In this document: one piece after another, positions 34,983 to 45,056 of the stretch | Position numbering within the stretch: the stretch's first letter is position 1 | Layout of the letters: each line of letters starts with the position of its first letter | From: a bacterium | GTDB taxonomy: Bacteria; Pseudomonadota; Alphaproteobacteria; Caulobacterales; Hyphomonadaceae | Length of the DNA stretch: 64,000 nt | Assembly (NCBI GenBank): GCA_016125045.1 | Contig: WGML01000002.1 | Location: 186,001-250,000, forward strand | Direction of reading: 5' to 3' | The notes under the pieces: generated by a model | Databases searched by the model: none | Told to the model about the DNA's origin: nothing | Seen by the model: only the letters and a program-made list of their open reading frames with translations | Made by a program: the position numbers and the translations under genes

Positions 34983-36710
34983 ATGACGGTTCCGGCAGGG
35001 TTGGGTCTACGGTTCAAGCGCGGTGTGAGCCGCACCCGGAAGGGCCTCAGGCTGACTTGGCGCGGCCTTGGCGACCTCGCCGTTTGCGCCGGATGGTGGC
35101 TGCTGGAAGGCACGCGGCGAGCGGTCGTTTTTCCGCTCCTTGCGATCGGGTTCGTTCTGCGTCCGCTTTGGCATTTGCTTGAGTGGGGCGAGCGAGTCCT
35201 CGGGGACGCGTTTAAGAGCGACTTGGTGCAATCGTTCGTCGGCGGGACATGGAGACTGCTCGTCCTGGCGGCGGCCGCCGCGGCGCTCATCGCACTCGGC
35301 TTTGGCGTCTGGATGGGCGTCTCCTGGCTCAACGAGCACGCTGACGCGGTGGGCGGCGTCGCCTTGGCCGTCTTGGTGGTGGGCGGATCCATCGCCCTGT
35401 TGATCGGCCTCGTGGTCGTGTTTTCATCCGCGATCGGTTGGCTCCTGCGCGCCGTGGCTGTTGTCGTCGTCGGGGCGGCGGCGATCGGTCTCGTCGGAGC
35501 GGTCGGCTATGGCCTGTTCCAGGGGGTCGGCGCGCTCACATCGGGCGCGCTTGACCTCAATCCCGCCTGGCTCGTCATTCCGGCGATTGTCATCGCCTGG
35601 ATCGCCGTCTTCTGGCTCACCCTCCGCGCCCCGGCCGTGAGCGCCGGGCTTGAGGGCGTGCCGGCCGGGCGAAGCGCTGCGTCCGCCACGACGGCCGCGT
35701 CATCCCCTGCGTCCCATGGTGCTTCCGGGGACGACTGGCTGTCCAGCGGCGCCGGTCGGGCGGTTCTCATCGTCGCAGCGCTGATTTCGGTGGCGGTCTG
35801 TGTCTGGCTCCTCTGGCCAGGGCTGGTCGACTTTCTTCTCACCAGCGCCGTGTTTCTCCTCGCCGCTGCCGGAGCGGCGCTGGTCGTCTGGGCCCTCGTC
35901 GGCGTGTTCCGCTGGGGCGACGGCAAATATGTCGGCGACGCCATCGCGGCGCTGTTGGCGATCGCGGTCACGGGACTCATCGTGTATGCGATAAACCGGC
36001 CGGACGAGCCGTCCCTGGGGGAGGCGTCATGCGCGACCACGCCCGGCATGCTGGGGTGCGTCGAGGGGGCGGATGCGCCCGTCCCCGGTCCGTCGCTTGA
36101 AGCCTCGCCCCCGCTGGAGCCCCAGGCGCCGCCGCCTCCCCGTCTCAGTCCGCTTCTCGTGTCCGGTGTATCTTGGCGGGAAGAAAGCTCGTTCCTGATG
36201 GAGCGAGGAGGGGTCGCCGTGCTGCGCGCCGAGCAGCTGCGGATCGATCCGGTCGAGCTTTGCGGCGCCGAGGCGGTGGTGGCGGTCGGACTTTCGTCCC
36301 GCACCGGGCCGCTTCAGCTGAACCGCCAGCTCGCGCTCGCGCGCGCCGTGGAGCTTTCAAGGCTCATCGCCGCCACGGCCGCGGCGGATTGCCCGGCCCC
36401 GATGCGTCCCGTCGTGTATGCGTTGCCCTTTGCTGCAGCCTTCACCGGAGCGTTTGGGTCTGCCGAGCGATCGGTCGCCGCCTATGTCGTGCGCGACCCG
36501 CAAGGGCGCGAGGGCCGCATTCGCGCGGAACGCGCAGTGGTGGACGACCTCATTGCCCGCATCGGCCCGCTCGCCCCCGACAACCAGTCAGCGCTTGACG
36601 CGATGTGTCGTCTTGGCGATCCGCCGGGCGCCGCTGCGGACGGGGCCTCTCCCTTTGGCGAAGTGACCGATTGCATGGACGTTCAGCTCCGGAACTGGAT
36701 GACGACCTGA
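34983..36710 (+). CDS. Polytopic membrane protein with C-terminal OmpA-like region
   Basis: About 575 residues from the ATG at 34983 (an ATG at 34947 is possible). Roughly nine hydrophobic helices fill residues 25-340, with a short hydrophilic insert near 220-255. A proline-rich linker (SLEASPPLEPQAPPPPRLSP) joins a soluble C-terminal domain of about 190 residues. That domain has LNRQLALARAVELSRLIA, which resembles the helix of OmpA-type peptidoglycan-binding domains. Three Cys are spread over the C-terminal domain. The family is not recognised; the OmpA link is tentative. Confidence 0.65.
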   Translation: MTVPAGLGLRFKRGVSRTRKGLRLTWRGLGDLAVCAGWWLLEGTRRAVVFPLLAIGFVLRPLWHLLEWGERVLGDAFKSDLVQSFVGGTWRLLVLAAAAAALIALGFGVWMGVSWLNEHADAVGGVALAVLVVGGSIALLIGLVVVFSSAIGWLLRAVAVVVVGAAAIGLVGAVGYGLFQGVGALTSGALDLNPAWLVIPAIVIAWIAVFWLTLRAPAVSAGLEGVPAGRSAASATTAASSPASHGASGDDWLSSGAGRAVLIVAALISVAVCVWLLWPGLVDFLLTSAVFLLAAAGAALVVWALVGVFRWGDGKYVGDAIAALLAIAVTGLIVYAINRPDEPSLGEASCATTPGMLGCVEGADAPVPGPSLEASPPLEPQAPPPPRLSPLLVSGVSWREESSFLMERGGVAVLRAEQLRIDPVELCGAEAVVAVGLSSRTGPLQLNRQLALARAVELSRLIAATAAADCPAPMRPVVYALPFAAAFTGAFGSAERSVAAYVVRDPQGREGRIRAERAVVDDLIARIGPLAPDNQSALDAMCRLGDPPGAAADGASPFGEVTDCMDVQLRNWMTT

Positions 36711-36768
36711 CCCGCATCCGGTCGCGCCCGAGATAGCGGCCGGCGCGCGAAGCTGATAAACGCCCTTC

Positions 36769-37119
36769 ATGGCTCAAGAGACGCACCCGCCACAAACGAC
36801 GTCGGCCGACCGGTCGTTCAAGCCGGTCGTCGGCGCCGCCTTGCGCGTCTACAAGCTGACGCTGTCGCCGGTCTTCATGGTGTTCGGATTGCGTTGCCGC
36901 CACCACCCGTCCTGTGCGGAGTACGCCGCCGAATGCGTCTCCCGGCATGGCCCATGGGCTGGCGCGTGGATGACGATCGCGCGCCTGTCGCGCTGCCGGC
37001 CCGGAGGATCGCACGGGGTGGACCCGGCGCCGACCCTCACTACCAGCGGCGCGCGCTGGTTCACGCCCTGGCGCTATGGCGCCTGGAGCGTGGATCGGGT
37101 CTCCCGGCGCGCGCCCTGA
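36769..37119 (+). CDS. yidD: Membrane protein insertion efficiency factor YidD
   Basis: A 116-residue protein with the YidD core: YKLTLSPVFMVFGLRCRHHP, SCAEYAAECVSRHGPWAGAW and LSRCRPGGSHGVDPAP. YidD helps YidC insert membrane proteins in E. coli. It lies directly before thrS, as in many alphaproteobacteria. The N-terminal 20 residues are variable. Confidence 0.92.
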   Translation: MAQETHPPQTTSADRSFKPVVGAALRVYKLTLSPVFMVFGLRCRHHPSCAEYAAECVSRHGPWAGAWMTIARLSRCRPGGSHGVDPAPTLTTSGARWFTPWRYGAWSVDRVSRRAP

Positions 37120-37237
37120 ACCGGCCTCGACCCGTTCAAACCCTCCCGTTTGGGACTTTCAGCGGACAACCTCGATCGCCCGGGTTCAACGCCCGATCGA
37201 ATTGACCTAAACGTCCGCAACGCATGGATGAAGACCG

Positions 37238-39208
37238 ATGATCGAAGTCACCTTTCCCGATGGCGCGAAGCGCGAATTCCCGGACGATGCGACGCCGTTG
37301 TCCATCGCCGAGAGCATCTCAAAGAGCCTCGCCAAGCGCACCGTGCTCGCGCGCGTCAATGGCGAGCTGCGCGACGCCAAGCGACCGCTCGGCGGCGACG
37401 CGACGCTTGAACTCCTCTCCTTCTCCGACCCCGAAGCGCTCGAGGTAGCGCGCCACGACGCCGCGCACGTGCTCGCGCAGGCGGTCCAGGAACTGTTTCC
37501 CGGCACGCAGGTCACCATCGGTCCGGTGATCGAGGACGGCTTCTTCTATGATTTCGCCCGCAAGGAGCCCTTCTCCACCGACGACTTCGAACGCATCGAG
37601 GCGAAAATGCGCGAAATCGTCGACCGCGACCTGCCGATCGAGCGCGAGGTCTGGGCCAAGGAAAAGGCGATCAGCCATTTCAAGACGATCGGCGAGGACT
37701 ACAAGGCGCAGATCATCGACGACGTGATCCCGCCCGGCGAACCGATCACCCTCTACAACCATGGCGGCGAGTGGAGCGATCTCTGTCGCGGCCCGCACCT
37801 GCCATCCACCGGTCGGCTGCCGAAGGCGTTCAAGCTGATGAAGCTCGCGGGGGCCTACTGGCGGGGCGATCATCGCAACGAGATGTTGCAGCGCATCTAT
37901 GGCACGGCCTGGCTGAACGAGGCCGACCTCAAGGCTCACCTCACGCGTCTCGAGGAGGCCGAGAAGCGCGATCATCGTCGGCTCGGCCGCCAGATGGACC
38001 TCTTCCACATGCAGGAGGAAGGCAAGGGCATGGTGTTCTGGCACCAGAAGGGCCTCACCCTCTGGCGCACGATCGAGGCCTATGTCCGCCGGCGTCTGGA
38101 CGCGGCCGGCTATGTCGAGGTGCGCACCCCGCAGGTGCTCGACCGGAAATTCTGGGAACAGTCCGGCCATTGGGAGAAGTATCGCGAGAACATGTTCGTC
38201 GCCGAGACCGCCGAGGACGAGACGCTCTCGCTGAAGCCGATGAATTGTCCGGGCCATGTCCAGATCTTCAAGTTCGGCCAGAAGAGCTATCGCGATCTTC
38301 CCCTGCGCATGGCCGAATTCGGCGCCTGCCACCGCTATGAGCCCTCCGGCTCCCTCCATGGCCTGATGCGGGTTCGCGCCTTCACCCAGGACGACGCCCA
38401 TATCTTCTGCCGCGAGGACCAGATCGAGGACGAGACGGCGGCCTTCATCGAACTCGCCGCCTCCATTCACGCTGATTTCGGGCTTGAGCGCGACCACATC
38501 TCGCTCGGCACCCGCCCGGAATTGAGAGCGGGCTCGGAGGCGTTCTGGGACCGCGCCGAGGCGCAGATGCTGAACGCCGCCCGCAAGGCCGGCGTCGAGC
38601 CCGTCATCGCCGAGGGCGACGGCGCATTCTACGCGCCGAAGCTCGACTTCCAGCTCAAGGACGCGATCGGCCGCACCTGGACCTGCGGCACGATCCAGCT
38701 CGACTATGTGCTCCCCGAACGTCTCGACGCCGAATATGTCGGCGAGGACGGCGCCAAGCATCGGCCCGTGATGCTGCACCGGGCGATCCTCGGCTCGCTC
38801 GAACGCTTCATCGGCGTCCTCATCGAGAACTACGCCGGGGCCTTTCCGATGTGGCTGTCGCCGGTCCAGGTGGTCGTCGCCTCGATTTCCGAAGCCACCG
38901 AAGCCTACGCCGAGGAGGCGGCGGACGTGTTGCGCAAGGCGGGCCTCCGGGTCGAGACGGATCTGCGCGGCGAGAAGATCAACTACAAGATCCGCGAACA
39001 CTCGCTCGCCAAGATTCCGGTCATCGCCGTCGTCGGCGCGAAGGAGGCCGAGGACCGCAAGCTCGCCCTGCGCCGGTTCGGTTCGAGCGACCAGACCATC
39101 ATCGGACTTGAGGAAGGCGCGGCCCTGCTCGCGCTCGAGGCCCGGCCGCCGGACATCGCCCGGGCGCAGGACGCCGCCGCCTCAACCGCCGCCGCAGCCG
39201 CGGGATGA
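37238..39208 (+). CDS. thrS: Threonyl-tRNA synthetase
   Basis: A 656-residue class II synthetase of usual length. It has the N-terminal TGS domain (residues 1-63) and the editing domain with [11 protein letters not shown] and [12 protein letters not shown]. The catalytic core has motif 2 [20 protein letters not shown] with the zinc cysteine of [10 protein letters not shown], and motif 3 around [15 protein letters not shown]. The anticodon-binding domain ends the protein, followed by an Ala-rich tail. It attaches threonine to tRNA(Thr). Its stop overlaps the next gene's ATG by four bases. Confidence 0.98.
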   Translation: MIEVTFPDGAKREFPDDATPLSIAESISKSLAKRTVLARVNGELRDAKRPLGGDATLELLSFSDPEALEVARHDAAHVLAQAVQELFPGTQVTIGPVIEDGFFYDFARKEPFSTDDFERIEAKMREIVDRDLPIEREVWAKEKAISHFKTIGEDYKAQIIDDVIPPGEPITLYNHGGEWSDLCRGPHLPSTGRLPKAFKLMKLAGAYWRGDHRNEMLQRIYGTAWLNEADLKAHLTRLEEAEKRDHRRLGRQMDLFHMQEEGKGMVFWHQKGLTLWRTIEAYVRRRLDAAGYVEVRTPQVLDRKFWEQSGHWEKYRENMFVAETAEDETLSLKPMNCPGHVQIFKFGQKSYRDLPLRMAEFGACHRYEPSGSLHGLMRVRAFTQDDAHIFCREDQIEDETAAFIELAASIHADFGLERDHISLGTRPELRAGSEAFWDRAEAQMLNAARKAGVEPVIAEGDGAFYAPKLDFQLKDAIGRTWTCGTIQLDYVLPERLDAEYVGEDGAKHRPVMLHRAILGSLERFIGVLIENYAGAFPMWLSPVQVVVASISEATEAYAEEAADVLRKAGLRVETDLRGEKINYKIREHSLAKIPVIAVVGAKEAEDRKLALRRFGSSDQTIIGLEEGAALLALEARPPDIARAQDAAASTAAAAAG

Positions 39209-40065
39209 CATCCGGCGTGTCGGCGGTTGTCGTGTCCTTCCACACGGGGCCCGTGCTCGACCGTTGCCTCGATGCGCTGCTCGGCGACCTCGGGATCCGG
39301 GAGGTCATTGTTGTCGACAACGGCAATCCGCCCGATGTAGTCGAGGGCCTCGCCGCGCGCGCGGCGTCCTCGCACGGGCGACTGACGGTGGTCGGCGGCG
39401 GGATCAATCGCGGGTTCGCCTCGGCCTGCAATCTCGGCGCGGCCGCCGCGGCGGGCGACCGGCTCCTATTCATCAATCCTGACGCCGTCCTCCAGCCGGG
39501 GTCGCTCGCCGCGCTGGAGGCGGCGCGCGTGGGGCGGCGTGCGCCCACGCTTGTCGGCGGCCACATCACTGACGCCGAGGGCCGCGAGCAGCGGGGCGGG
39601 CGGCGCGGCCGGCTTGATCTGTTGAGCGGCGCGGGCACGTTTCTGGGGCTGTCCGGCCTCCGGTTGCATCCGCGCCTCTCCTCGATCGACCGCAGCCGCG
39701 AGCCGCCTCCTGACGCGCCGATCCTGACACCGGTCGTTTCGGGCGCCCTGATGTATCTCTCGCGGTCGGACTTCGAGGCGCTTGGCGGGTTCGACGAGGG
39801 GTATTTCCTGCACGTCGAGGACATCGATATCTGCCGCCGGGTCGAATTGGCGGGCGGCGACGTCGTGTACACACCCCTCGCCAGCGCCATGCACGAGGGC
39901 GCGACCAGCGCCGCCTCGCGCCTGTTCGTCGAGCGCTGCAAGGCGCGGGGCCTCAACCGCTATTTCGTGAAGTTCGCGACTCGTCCCGTCGAGCGCGTCG
40001 CCGCGCACCTGCTTGGCCCGGTGATCGGCGCCGCCCTGATCCTGCGGGCGCTCATTCGCCGCTGA
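39205..40065 (+). CDS. GT2 family glycosyltransferase (rhamnosyltransferase-like)
   Basis: A 286-residue GT-A fold enzyme. It starts with [21 protein letters not shown] and has [28 protein letters not shown] and [15 protein letters not shown]. The acceptor-side motif [20 protein letters not shown] is typical of rhamnosyl- and related transferases making cell-surface glycans. The ATG overlaps the thrS stop (ATGA), so it is translationally coupled to a housekeeping gene. It converges on the GT39 gene with 22 bp between. Confidence 0.88.
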   Translation: MTSGVSAVVVSFHTGPVLDRCLDALLGDLGIREVIVVDNGNPPDVVEGLAARAASSHGRLTVVGGGINRGFASACNLGAAAAAGDRLLFINPDAVLQPGSLAALEAARVGRRAPTLVGGHITDAEGREQRGGRRGRLDLLSGAGTFLGLSGLRLHPRLSSIDRSREPPPDAPILTPVVSGALMYLSRSDFEALGGFDEGYFLHVEDIDICRRVELAGGDVVYTPLASAMHEGATSAASRLFVERCKARGLNRYFVKFATRPVERVAAHLLGPVIGAALILRALIRR

Positions 40066-40087
40066 GCGCCGGCCGCGGCCTCCGGCC

Positions 40088-41986
40088 TTACCCCTCGGCC
40101 GTGGAGCGCGCGGTCTGAACATCGCCGCAGCCGCCCGGCTCAACCGCCACGCCCACCAGCAGCGACGGGTCGCCGTTCGAATAGTTGAACGCCGTCCGCC
40201 GCGCGAGACGGACGCAGCGATCGCCCGCCGCGGCCTGCTCGATGATCCGGTTGAGGCCGTCGCGGCCGTCCTCGCTCGCGACATTCACCACCCAGACAGG
40301 CCGCGCTTCCTCGCTCGCCGGGGGCAGGTCGGTCGTCGACGCCGGCGGCAGGGTGACAGCCCCGCCCAGCGCAAACACAAAGCTCGGTTCGGCGAAGCCG
40401 ACCGCGCGCACGATCCGCGGAGCCGGCGAGGTGCAGCCGCCGTCGGCGCCGGCGCGGGCGGCCGCCTTGTCGCGCGCGGCTCCCTCGGGCAGCCCGCACA
40501 CCTCCGCCAGCGTCTCGATCGCCGCGGGCGTCGCCAGCATCCAGCTCTGGTTCGGCAGCAGCACCGCCCGGTAGAGCCAGCCTGCGACGAACGACGCCGC
40601 CACAAGCCCGCCGAGCGCCGCCGCCCTGCGGCCCCGCACACTTGCGAAGACAACCCCCGCCGCGACTCCGATGATCGCGATCGTCGCCCACCATCCCGGG
40701 CCCGACAGCCTCCAGTCGCGGCTCCAGAAGAAGGCGATCCGTTCCTGCATCTCCGCGCCGAATTCCGCCGCCGCGTCGGCCCGGATCGCCGCCAGCACCG
40801 GCGGGCTCGCGGCCGCCGCGAGCAGCACCGAGGCGACGGCGAAGACGCCGATCCCGACCCAGTGCGGCGTCTTTCGCGCCTCGCCGCTGAGCCATCGCTC
40901 GCAGGCGATCCCGCACATCAGGGCGAGCGCCGGGTAGATCGGCAGGGTGTAGTGCACCAGCTTGGTCGGGGCGATTTCGAAGACGGCCCAGGCCGGAACC
41001 GCCCAGACCAGCAGGAACCGCCAGGCGTCCCGCAGGCGCGCCTCCTCCGGTGGGGCCTCCACCTCAGGCGTTCGCTTCCACGCCTTCACCCCGTTCACCC
41101 AGGCAAGCACCAGCGCGGCGGGCAGGAACAGCGACGCCGGCCAGAACAGCAGCGGCAGGGCGAGAAGATGCACCCCCGGAGGTCCGGCGTGACCCTCCGC
41201 GCCCTGCACCAGCTTCTGCCCGAGATCGACGCGCGCCGCCTCAAACAGGAATTCCCCCTCGGTCGCGATCTGCACCGCGACGAACCACGGGATCACCATC
41301 ACCGAGAACACGGTCAGACCCGGCCAGAACGCGAGCGGTCGCATCCACGCGGCCTTCCGCTCCCAGGCGAACAAGCCGAGCAGGATGAACCCCGCGATCA
41401 TCGGCGAGATCACGCCCTTCAACAGGACGCCGGCGCCGAGCGCGGCCCAGAACAACACCCCCAGCAGCCGGCGCGACCGGCCCTTTCGATGATCCTCCCG
41501 CATCTGCGCGAGCGCCGCGACCATCAGCATCACCGACCCGACGAGCGCGCCGTCCGTCTTGGCGATGTGCGCTTCGGAGGTCAGCAGCAATGTCAGCGAC
41601 AGGAGGCCCGCCCCGAGGAAGCCCACCCTCCGGGAGACCAGCGCCGCGCCCGCCCACAAGGTCGCCCACGCGGCGATCACCGCGCCGATCAGCGACGGCA
41701 GCCGGAAATAGGCGATCTCCCGCGCTTCGGCGGATGACAACGCGGCGACCACCGCCGTCTGCATCCAGTGAATCCCGACCGGCTTCTTGTTGCGCAGATC
41801 GTCATGATACCGGATCACGACGAAATCGCCGGTCTCCAGCATCTGGGCGCTCGCCTGCGAGAAGCGGGCCTCGTCGCGATCGAGCACGGGCATCGACACG
41901 AGGCCGGGCGTCGCCGCGGCGATGACGATCAGCGCCAGCAGCACATAGCCGCGAACGCCGCGTGTGAGTTGATCCAGCCAGGCCAT
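40088..41986 (-). CDS. ArnT/GT39-type polyisoprenyl-phosphate sugar transferase
   Basis: A 632-residue integral membrane glycosyltransferase with about a dozen hydrophobic helices. The first periplasmic loop has VLDRDEARFSQASAQMLETGDF, the DRDE-type catalytic acid motif of the ArnT/PMT superfamily, then KKPVGIHWMQ. Such enzymes move a sugar from an undecaprenyl-phosphate carrier to lipid A or another acceptor on the periplasmic side. A soluble C-terminal region of about 160 residues follows. The divergent GT2 gene at 42140 could supply the lipid-linked donor. Confidence 0.88.
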   Translation of the reverse strand: MAWLDQLTRGVRGYVLLALIVIAAATPGLVSMPVLDRDEARFSQASAQMLETGDFVVIRYHDDLRNKKPVGIHWMQTAVVAALSSAEAREIAYFRLPSLIGAVIAAWATLWAGAALVSRRVGFLGAGLLSLTLLLTSEAHIAKTDGALVGSVMLMVAALAQMREDHRKGRSRRLLGVLFWAALGAGVLLKGVISPMIAGFILLGLFAWERKAAWMRPLAFWPGLTVFSVMVIPWFVAVQIATEGEFLFEAARVDLGQKLVQGAEGHAGPPGVHLLALPLLFWPASLFLPAALVLAWVNGVKAWKRTPEVEAPPEEARLRDAWRFLLVWAVPAWAVFEIAPTKLVHYTLPIYPALALMCGIACERWLSGEARKTPHWVGIGVFAVASVLLAAAASPPVLAAIRADAAAEFGAEMQERIAFFWSRDWRLSGPGWWATIAIIGVAAGVVFASVRGRRAAALGGLVAASFVAGWLYRAVLLPNQSWMLATPAAIETLAEVCGLPEGAARDKAAARAGADGGCTSPAPRIVRAVGFAEPSFVFALGGAVTLPPASTTDLPPASEEARPVWVVNVASEDGRDGLNRIIEQAAAGDRCVRLARRTAFNYSNGDPSLLVGVAVEPGGCGDVQTARSTAEG

Positions 41987-42139
41987 TCGGCTCCCTGATC
42001 GACCGTCTTGTGGCGCACACCGCCGTCGCCCGTCATCGCCGGATCGCGCCTGGAGGCGGTCACTTCGGCGCTTTCCACTCGCGCACCGGCTGTGACGCCG
42101 CTATAGGATTGATGATGCAACTCGTCGAGGCCCGCCGAA

Positions 42140-42886
42140 GTGTTTGATGCTGCAAGAGGAACCGGGGTTGAACTGAGCGTTGTCGCGCCCGTGTTCAACG
42201 AAGCCGAGAATGTCGCTGGCCTTGCGCGGGAGATCGCCGCCTGCCTGTCGGGGCGGGCGTTCGAACTGATCTTCGTGGACGATGCGTCGACCGACGACAC
42301 CCGTCTTCGGCTTCTGGAGCTGAAGGAGGAGCTGCCGGAATTGCGCGTCGTGGTGCACCGCAAGAACGCCGGACAGAGCCGCGCGGTCCGCACCGGCGTG
42401 GAGGCGGCGCGCGCGCCCATCATCGCTACGCTGGACGGCGACGGCCAGAACGATCCCGGCGATCTTGTCGCGATGGCGGGCCAGCTCAACCGCCCGGACG
42501 CGCCCCACGGGCTCGCGCTCGTTCAGGGACGGCGCGTCAGCCGTCAGGACAGCGGCTGGCGGCGTTCGGGCTCCCGCCTCGCAAACATGGTGCGTCAGGG
42601 CCTGCTCAGCGACGGATCGGACGACAGCGGCTGCGGCGTGCGCGTGTTCCGGCGCGACGCCTTCCTCAGGCTTCCCTATTTCGACCACATGCACCGCTAT
42701 CTGCCGGCGCTGATGCAGTCGGAAGGGTATGTGGTGGAAACCCGCGACGTGAACCATCGGCCGCGCAGGTTCGGCCGCTCGAAATACACCAATCTGGGCC
42801 GCCTGGCGGTGGCCATGTCTGATCTGCGCGGCGTGATGTGGCTGCGTCGTCGCAGGCGTTCGCCGGGCGGCGTCGACGAGGTCTGA
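42140..42886 (+). CDS. Polyprenyl-phosphate glycosyltransferase (dolichol-phosphate mannosyltransferase-like, GT2)
   Basis: From a GTG at 42140 with GAGG upstream, 248 residues. Motifs are VELSVVAPVFNEAENVAGLA, LIFVDDASTDDT, KNAGQSRAVRTGV and ATLDGDGQNDPGDL (DxD-type metal site). No C-terminal membrane helices are present, unlike ArnC. The family loads a sugar from a nucleotide donor onto polyprenyl phosphate at the cytoplasmic face. It is divergent from the GT39 transferase, which would use such a donor, and is followed by a small membrane protein. Confidence 0.88.
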   Translation: MFDAARGTGVELSVVAPVFNEAENVAGLAREIAACLSGRAFELIFVDDASTDDTRLRLLELKEELPELRVVVHRKNAGQSRAVRTGVEAARAPIIATLDGDGQNDPGDLVAMAGQLNRPDAPHGLALVQGRRVSRQDSGWRRSGSRLANMVRQGLLSDGSDDSGCGVRVFRRDAFLRLPYFDHMHRYLPALMQSEGYVVETRDVNHRPRRFGRSKYTNLGRLAVAMSDLRGVMWLRRRRRSPGGVDEV

Positions 42887-43023
42887 GGTCCGCCCCGCTC
42901 GGGCGATACAGCCGGGAGGGCTTTCAATTGATGGGAATCTTCGGTACCGCAATGGGCGTTGGAACCGATGAGGACGCACGCTCACGCAAGGGCAAGCGTC
43001 GGCAACCAAGAGGCGGAGGCCCA

Positions 43024-43464
43024 ATGCGCACTCTGGTCGGAATTTTTCCGCTGCTGACGATCCCCGTCATCATCTACAACCTTCTGGCGTTCGGTTTCAG
43101 CGACGGCGGCGATCCGACCGTCACCATGGCGAGCCGCATCATGGAGCCGATCCTCACCGTGCCGATGGTCGGCGCGCCGTGGCTCGTGTCGGCCGGCGAT
43201 CTCCTGCTGCTGCTGGCGCTCGCCTTCTTCTTCGTCGAGATCCTGAAATCGACGTCGACCGGGGCGGCGACGATCATGAATCACGCCGTCTCGATGATGG
43301 TGTTCATCGTCTGCCTGATCGAGTTCCTGCTGCTCAAGAATTTCGCGACGTCGACCTTCTTCTTCCTGACGGTGATGTGCCTGCTTGATGTTCTCGCCGG
43401 CGTTGTCGTCACCATCGTCGCCGCGCGGCGGGACTTCACCGTGGGCGAGGGCCTCGGCGGCTGA
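43024..43464 (+). CDS. Four-helix membrane protein, unknown function
   Basis: From the ATG at 43024 with GGAGG just upstream, 146 residues with four hydrophobic segments: TLVGIFPLLTIPVIIYNLLAF, VSAGDLLLLLALAFFFVEIL, HAVSMMVFIVCLIEFLLL and TFFFLTVMCLLDVLAGVVVTIVA. A start at 42931 would add a basic N-terminus. The family is often annotated only as hypothetical in alphaproteobacteria. It might help move lipid-linked sugar for the nearby GT2/GT39 pair; that is only inference from position. Confidence 0.7.
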   Translation: MRTLVGIFPLLTIPVIIYNLLAFGFSDGGDPTVTMASRIMEPILTVPMVGAPWLVSAGDLLLLLALAFFFVEILKSTSTGAATIMNHAVSMMVFIVCLIEFLLLKNFATSTFFFLTVMCLLDVLAGVVVTIVAARRDFTVGEGLGG

Positions 43465-43574
43465 TTTGGGCGGCTCATTCGGACGGGCCTTGGCTGATTG
43501 GGCAGCGCCCGCGCGGGAGGTGCAGACGCCGTCGGCGCGAGGTTGCGGCGACGAAGGGCTGGTGAGGGCGCTTG

Positions 43575-43991
43575 ATGGCGTTGTTCTTCGATCATGACTG
43601 GTTTGACGAACGGCTCCGGCGGACCGGGCTCACGCGTGCGACCCTCGCGCAGGTCGCCGGCATGAGCATTGACGAGGTGGAACTCGTCTTTCGCGATCAG
43701 CGCGAACTTGCCCAGACGGAAGTGCGGGCCATCGCGGCGGCGCTCGATGTTGATCCCGATGAGGTGGCCGACCGGTCCGGGGTTCCGCTCGCGCCGGCCC
43801 CTCGGGCGGCGGACGGGCGTGATCAGAACGGCAATGGCCGCGTAGAGCGGGCTCCGCCGCGTCCGGGCGGCGACGCGGGGCCGCCGCCCTTCGTCGTCAC
43901 TCGCGAGGTGATCGCGGGCCTTCATGAGCGGATGGACCGGCTCGAGCGTCTGATCGAGGTGGTGATCACCAAGCTAGACCGCCGGAACTGA
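43575..43991 (+). CDS. Small helix-turn-helix protein
   Basis: From the ATG at 43575 (GAGGG upstream), 138 residues. The N-terminal 60 residues form an XRE-like helix-turn-helix (LRRTGLTRATLAQVAGMSID...ALDVDPDEVADRSGV). A Pro/Gly/Arg-rich linker leads to a C-terminal helix VIAGLHERMDRLERLIEVVI that probably oligomerises. Target genes are unknown. Confidence 0.65.
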   Translation: MALFFDHDWFDERLRRTGLTRATLAQVAGMSIDEVELVFRDQRELAQTEVRAIAAALDVDPDEVADRSGVPLAPAPRAADGRDQNGNGRVERAPPRPGGDAGPPPFVVTREVIAGLHERMDRLERLIEVVITKLDRRN

Positions 43992-44031
43992 GCGCCGCCG
44001 TACCAGATATCTCTCGGACTTCAGGCGGACT

Positions 44032-44301
44032 TCAGGCGATCCGCGACGTGCGCGGGCGCAGCGGCATTCGGCGTTCCGGCTGGGCGTAGGTCGTTGCGAC
44101 AAGTCCGGATGACGGTTGAACCGGTTTCATGAACTGGCCGAGCAGATGCGCCCCAAGCGGCGCCGCCAGCCACCGGTGCGCCTCATGAACGGCGCGTCTG
44201 CGCTCGGCGCCTTGCGTGCGCCGTTCCGTCGCCGCGCGGCGTTCCGGTCTCGCCCGGCGGTCGCCTGCGCGGAAAGTTGCAGAGGTCGGATCAATTCTCA
44301 T
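44032..44301 (-). CDS. Small basic conserved hypothetical protein
   Basis: 89 residues from the ATG at 44301, arginine-rich, with a central AAPLGAHLLGQFMKP and a C-terminal ATTYAQPERRMPLRPRTSRI. The ribosome binding site is weak. Similar short basic proteins with a HLLGQ motif occur in related alphaproteobacteria, but no function is known. It lies just downstream of phaR on the same strand. Confidence 0.5.
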   Translation of the reverse strand: MRIDPTSATFRAGDRRARPERRAATERRTQGAERRRAVHEAHRWLAAPLGAHLLGQFMKPVQPSSGLVATTYAQPERRMPLRPRTSRIA

Positions 44302-44359
44302 GACCCTGTTAACAGCAAACCCGGCGCCAACTCGCCCCGAACGTGCGTCCGCCGTGCGA

Positions 44360-44971
44360 TCAGGCGTCCGGCTTAGGCGGGTTGCGGGCGAGCAGGGCGA
44401 GCTGTTTCTGCATCTCCGCCATCTGTTCCTGGAGCGCGCGGAGGGCGTCTTCCCGCGTGGGGGCGGGCTCCTTTTCAGGCGCGGCCTCTTCTTCGCCGCG
44501 TCCGCGGCTCGCGGCAAACGGGCTGAAGAACCGCACCGTGTCCTCGAACATCTCCATGTTCTTGCGGACCTGGTCGTCGAATGTCTTCGCCTTTTCGGAG
44601 TCGGGGAAGGCGGTGTGCATGTATTGCCGCCACTTTTCCTGTTGCTCGGAAAAGCTTCGCATCGACAATTCCAGATAGGCGGGCAGCATCGATTGCACGC
44701 TCTCGCCGTAGAATTGGATCAGTTGCCTGAGAAAACTTACGGGAAGAACGCCGTCCTTCCTGTTTTCTTGTTCGAATATGATCTGTGTCAGAACCGGTCG
44801 TGTCAGGTCCGCGCCGGTCTTTGCGTCCTGAACGATGAAGTCCTTGCCCTGCTGCACCAGCGTCGAAAGATGCTCCAGCGTTACATAGGCGCTGGTCGAC
44901 GTATCGTAGAGACGCCGATTGGCGTACTTCTTGATGATGATCGTTTCGCCGGAGCCGTTGACGTGGGTCAA
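44360..44971 (-). CDS. phaR: Polyhydroxyalkanoate synthesis repressor PhaR
   Basis: The probable start is TTG at 44971, with GGGAG seven bases upstream, giving 203 residues. The N-terminal PHA/PHB regulator DNA-binding domain reads TIIIKKYANRRLYDTSTSAY. A PHB accumulation regulatory segment follows, QLIQFYGESVQSMLPAYLEL. PhaR binds both DNA and PHA and represses phasin and its own gene until polymer is made. It is divergent from phaB. The intergenic region has two TTGCG/CGCAA palindromes. Confidence 0.93.
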   Translation of the reverse strand: MTHVNGSGETIIIKKYANRRLYDTSTSAYVTLEHLSTLVQQGKDFIVQDAKTGADLTRPVLTQIIFEQENRKDGVLPVSFLRQLIQFYGESVQSMLPAYLELSMRSFSEQQEKWRQYMHTAFPDSEKAKTFDDQVRKNMEMFEDTVRFFSPFAASRGRGEEEAAPEKEPAPTREDALRALQEQMAEMQKQLALLARNPPKPDA

Positions 44972-45056
44972 GGGGCGTCTCCCATGGGGCCGGTGGGGTG
45001 CTGAGCGCAGCCGCAGGACGCTCAAATGATACAACCCACGCGTGAACTAGAATTAA

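Noticed and set aside
34811-35392. N-terminal extension of the lipoprotein gene at 34208-34810
   Set aside because: The frame stays open but lies antisense to the membrane protein gene and would bury a clear lipoprotein signal peptide.
37319-39001. A 560-codon minus-strand frame opposite thrS
   Set aside because: thrS is intact and essential; the antisense frame has no recognisable features.
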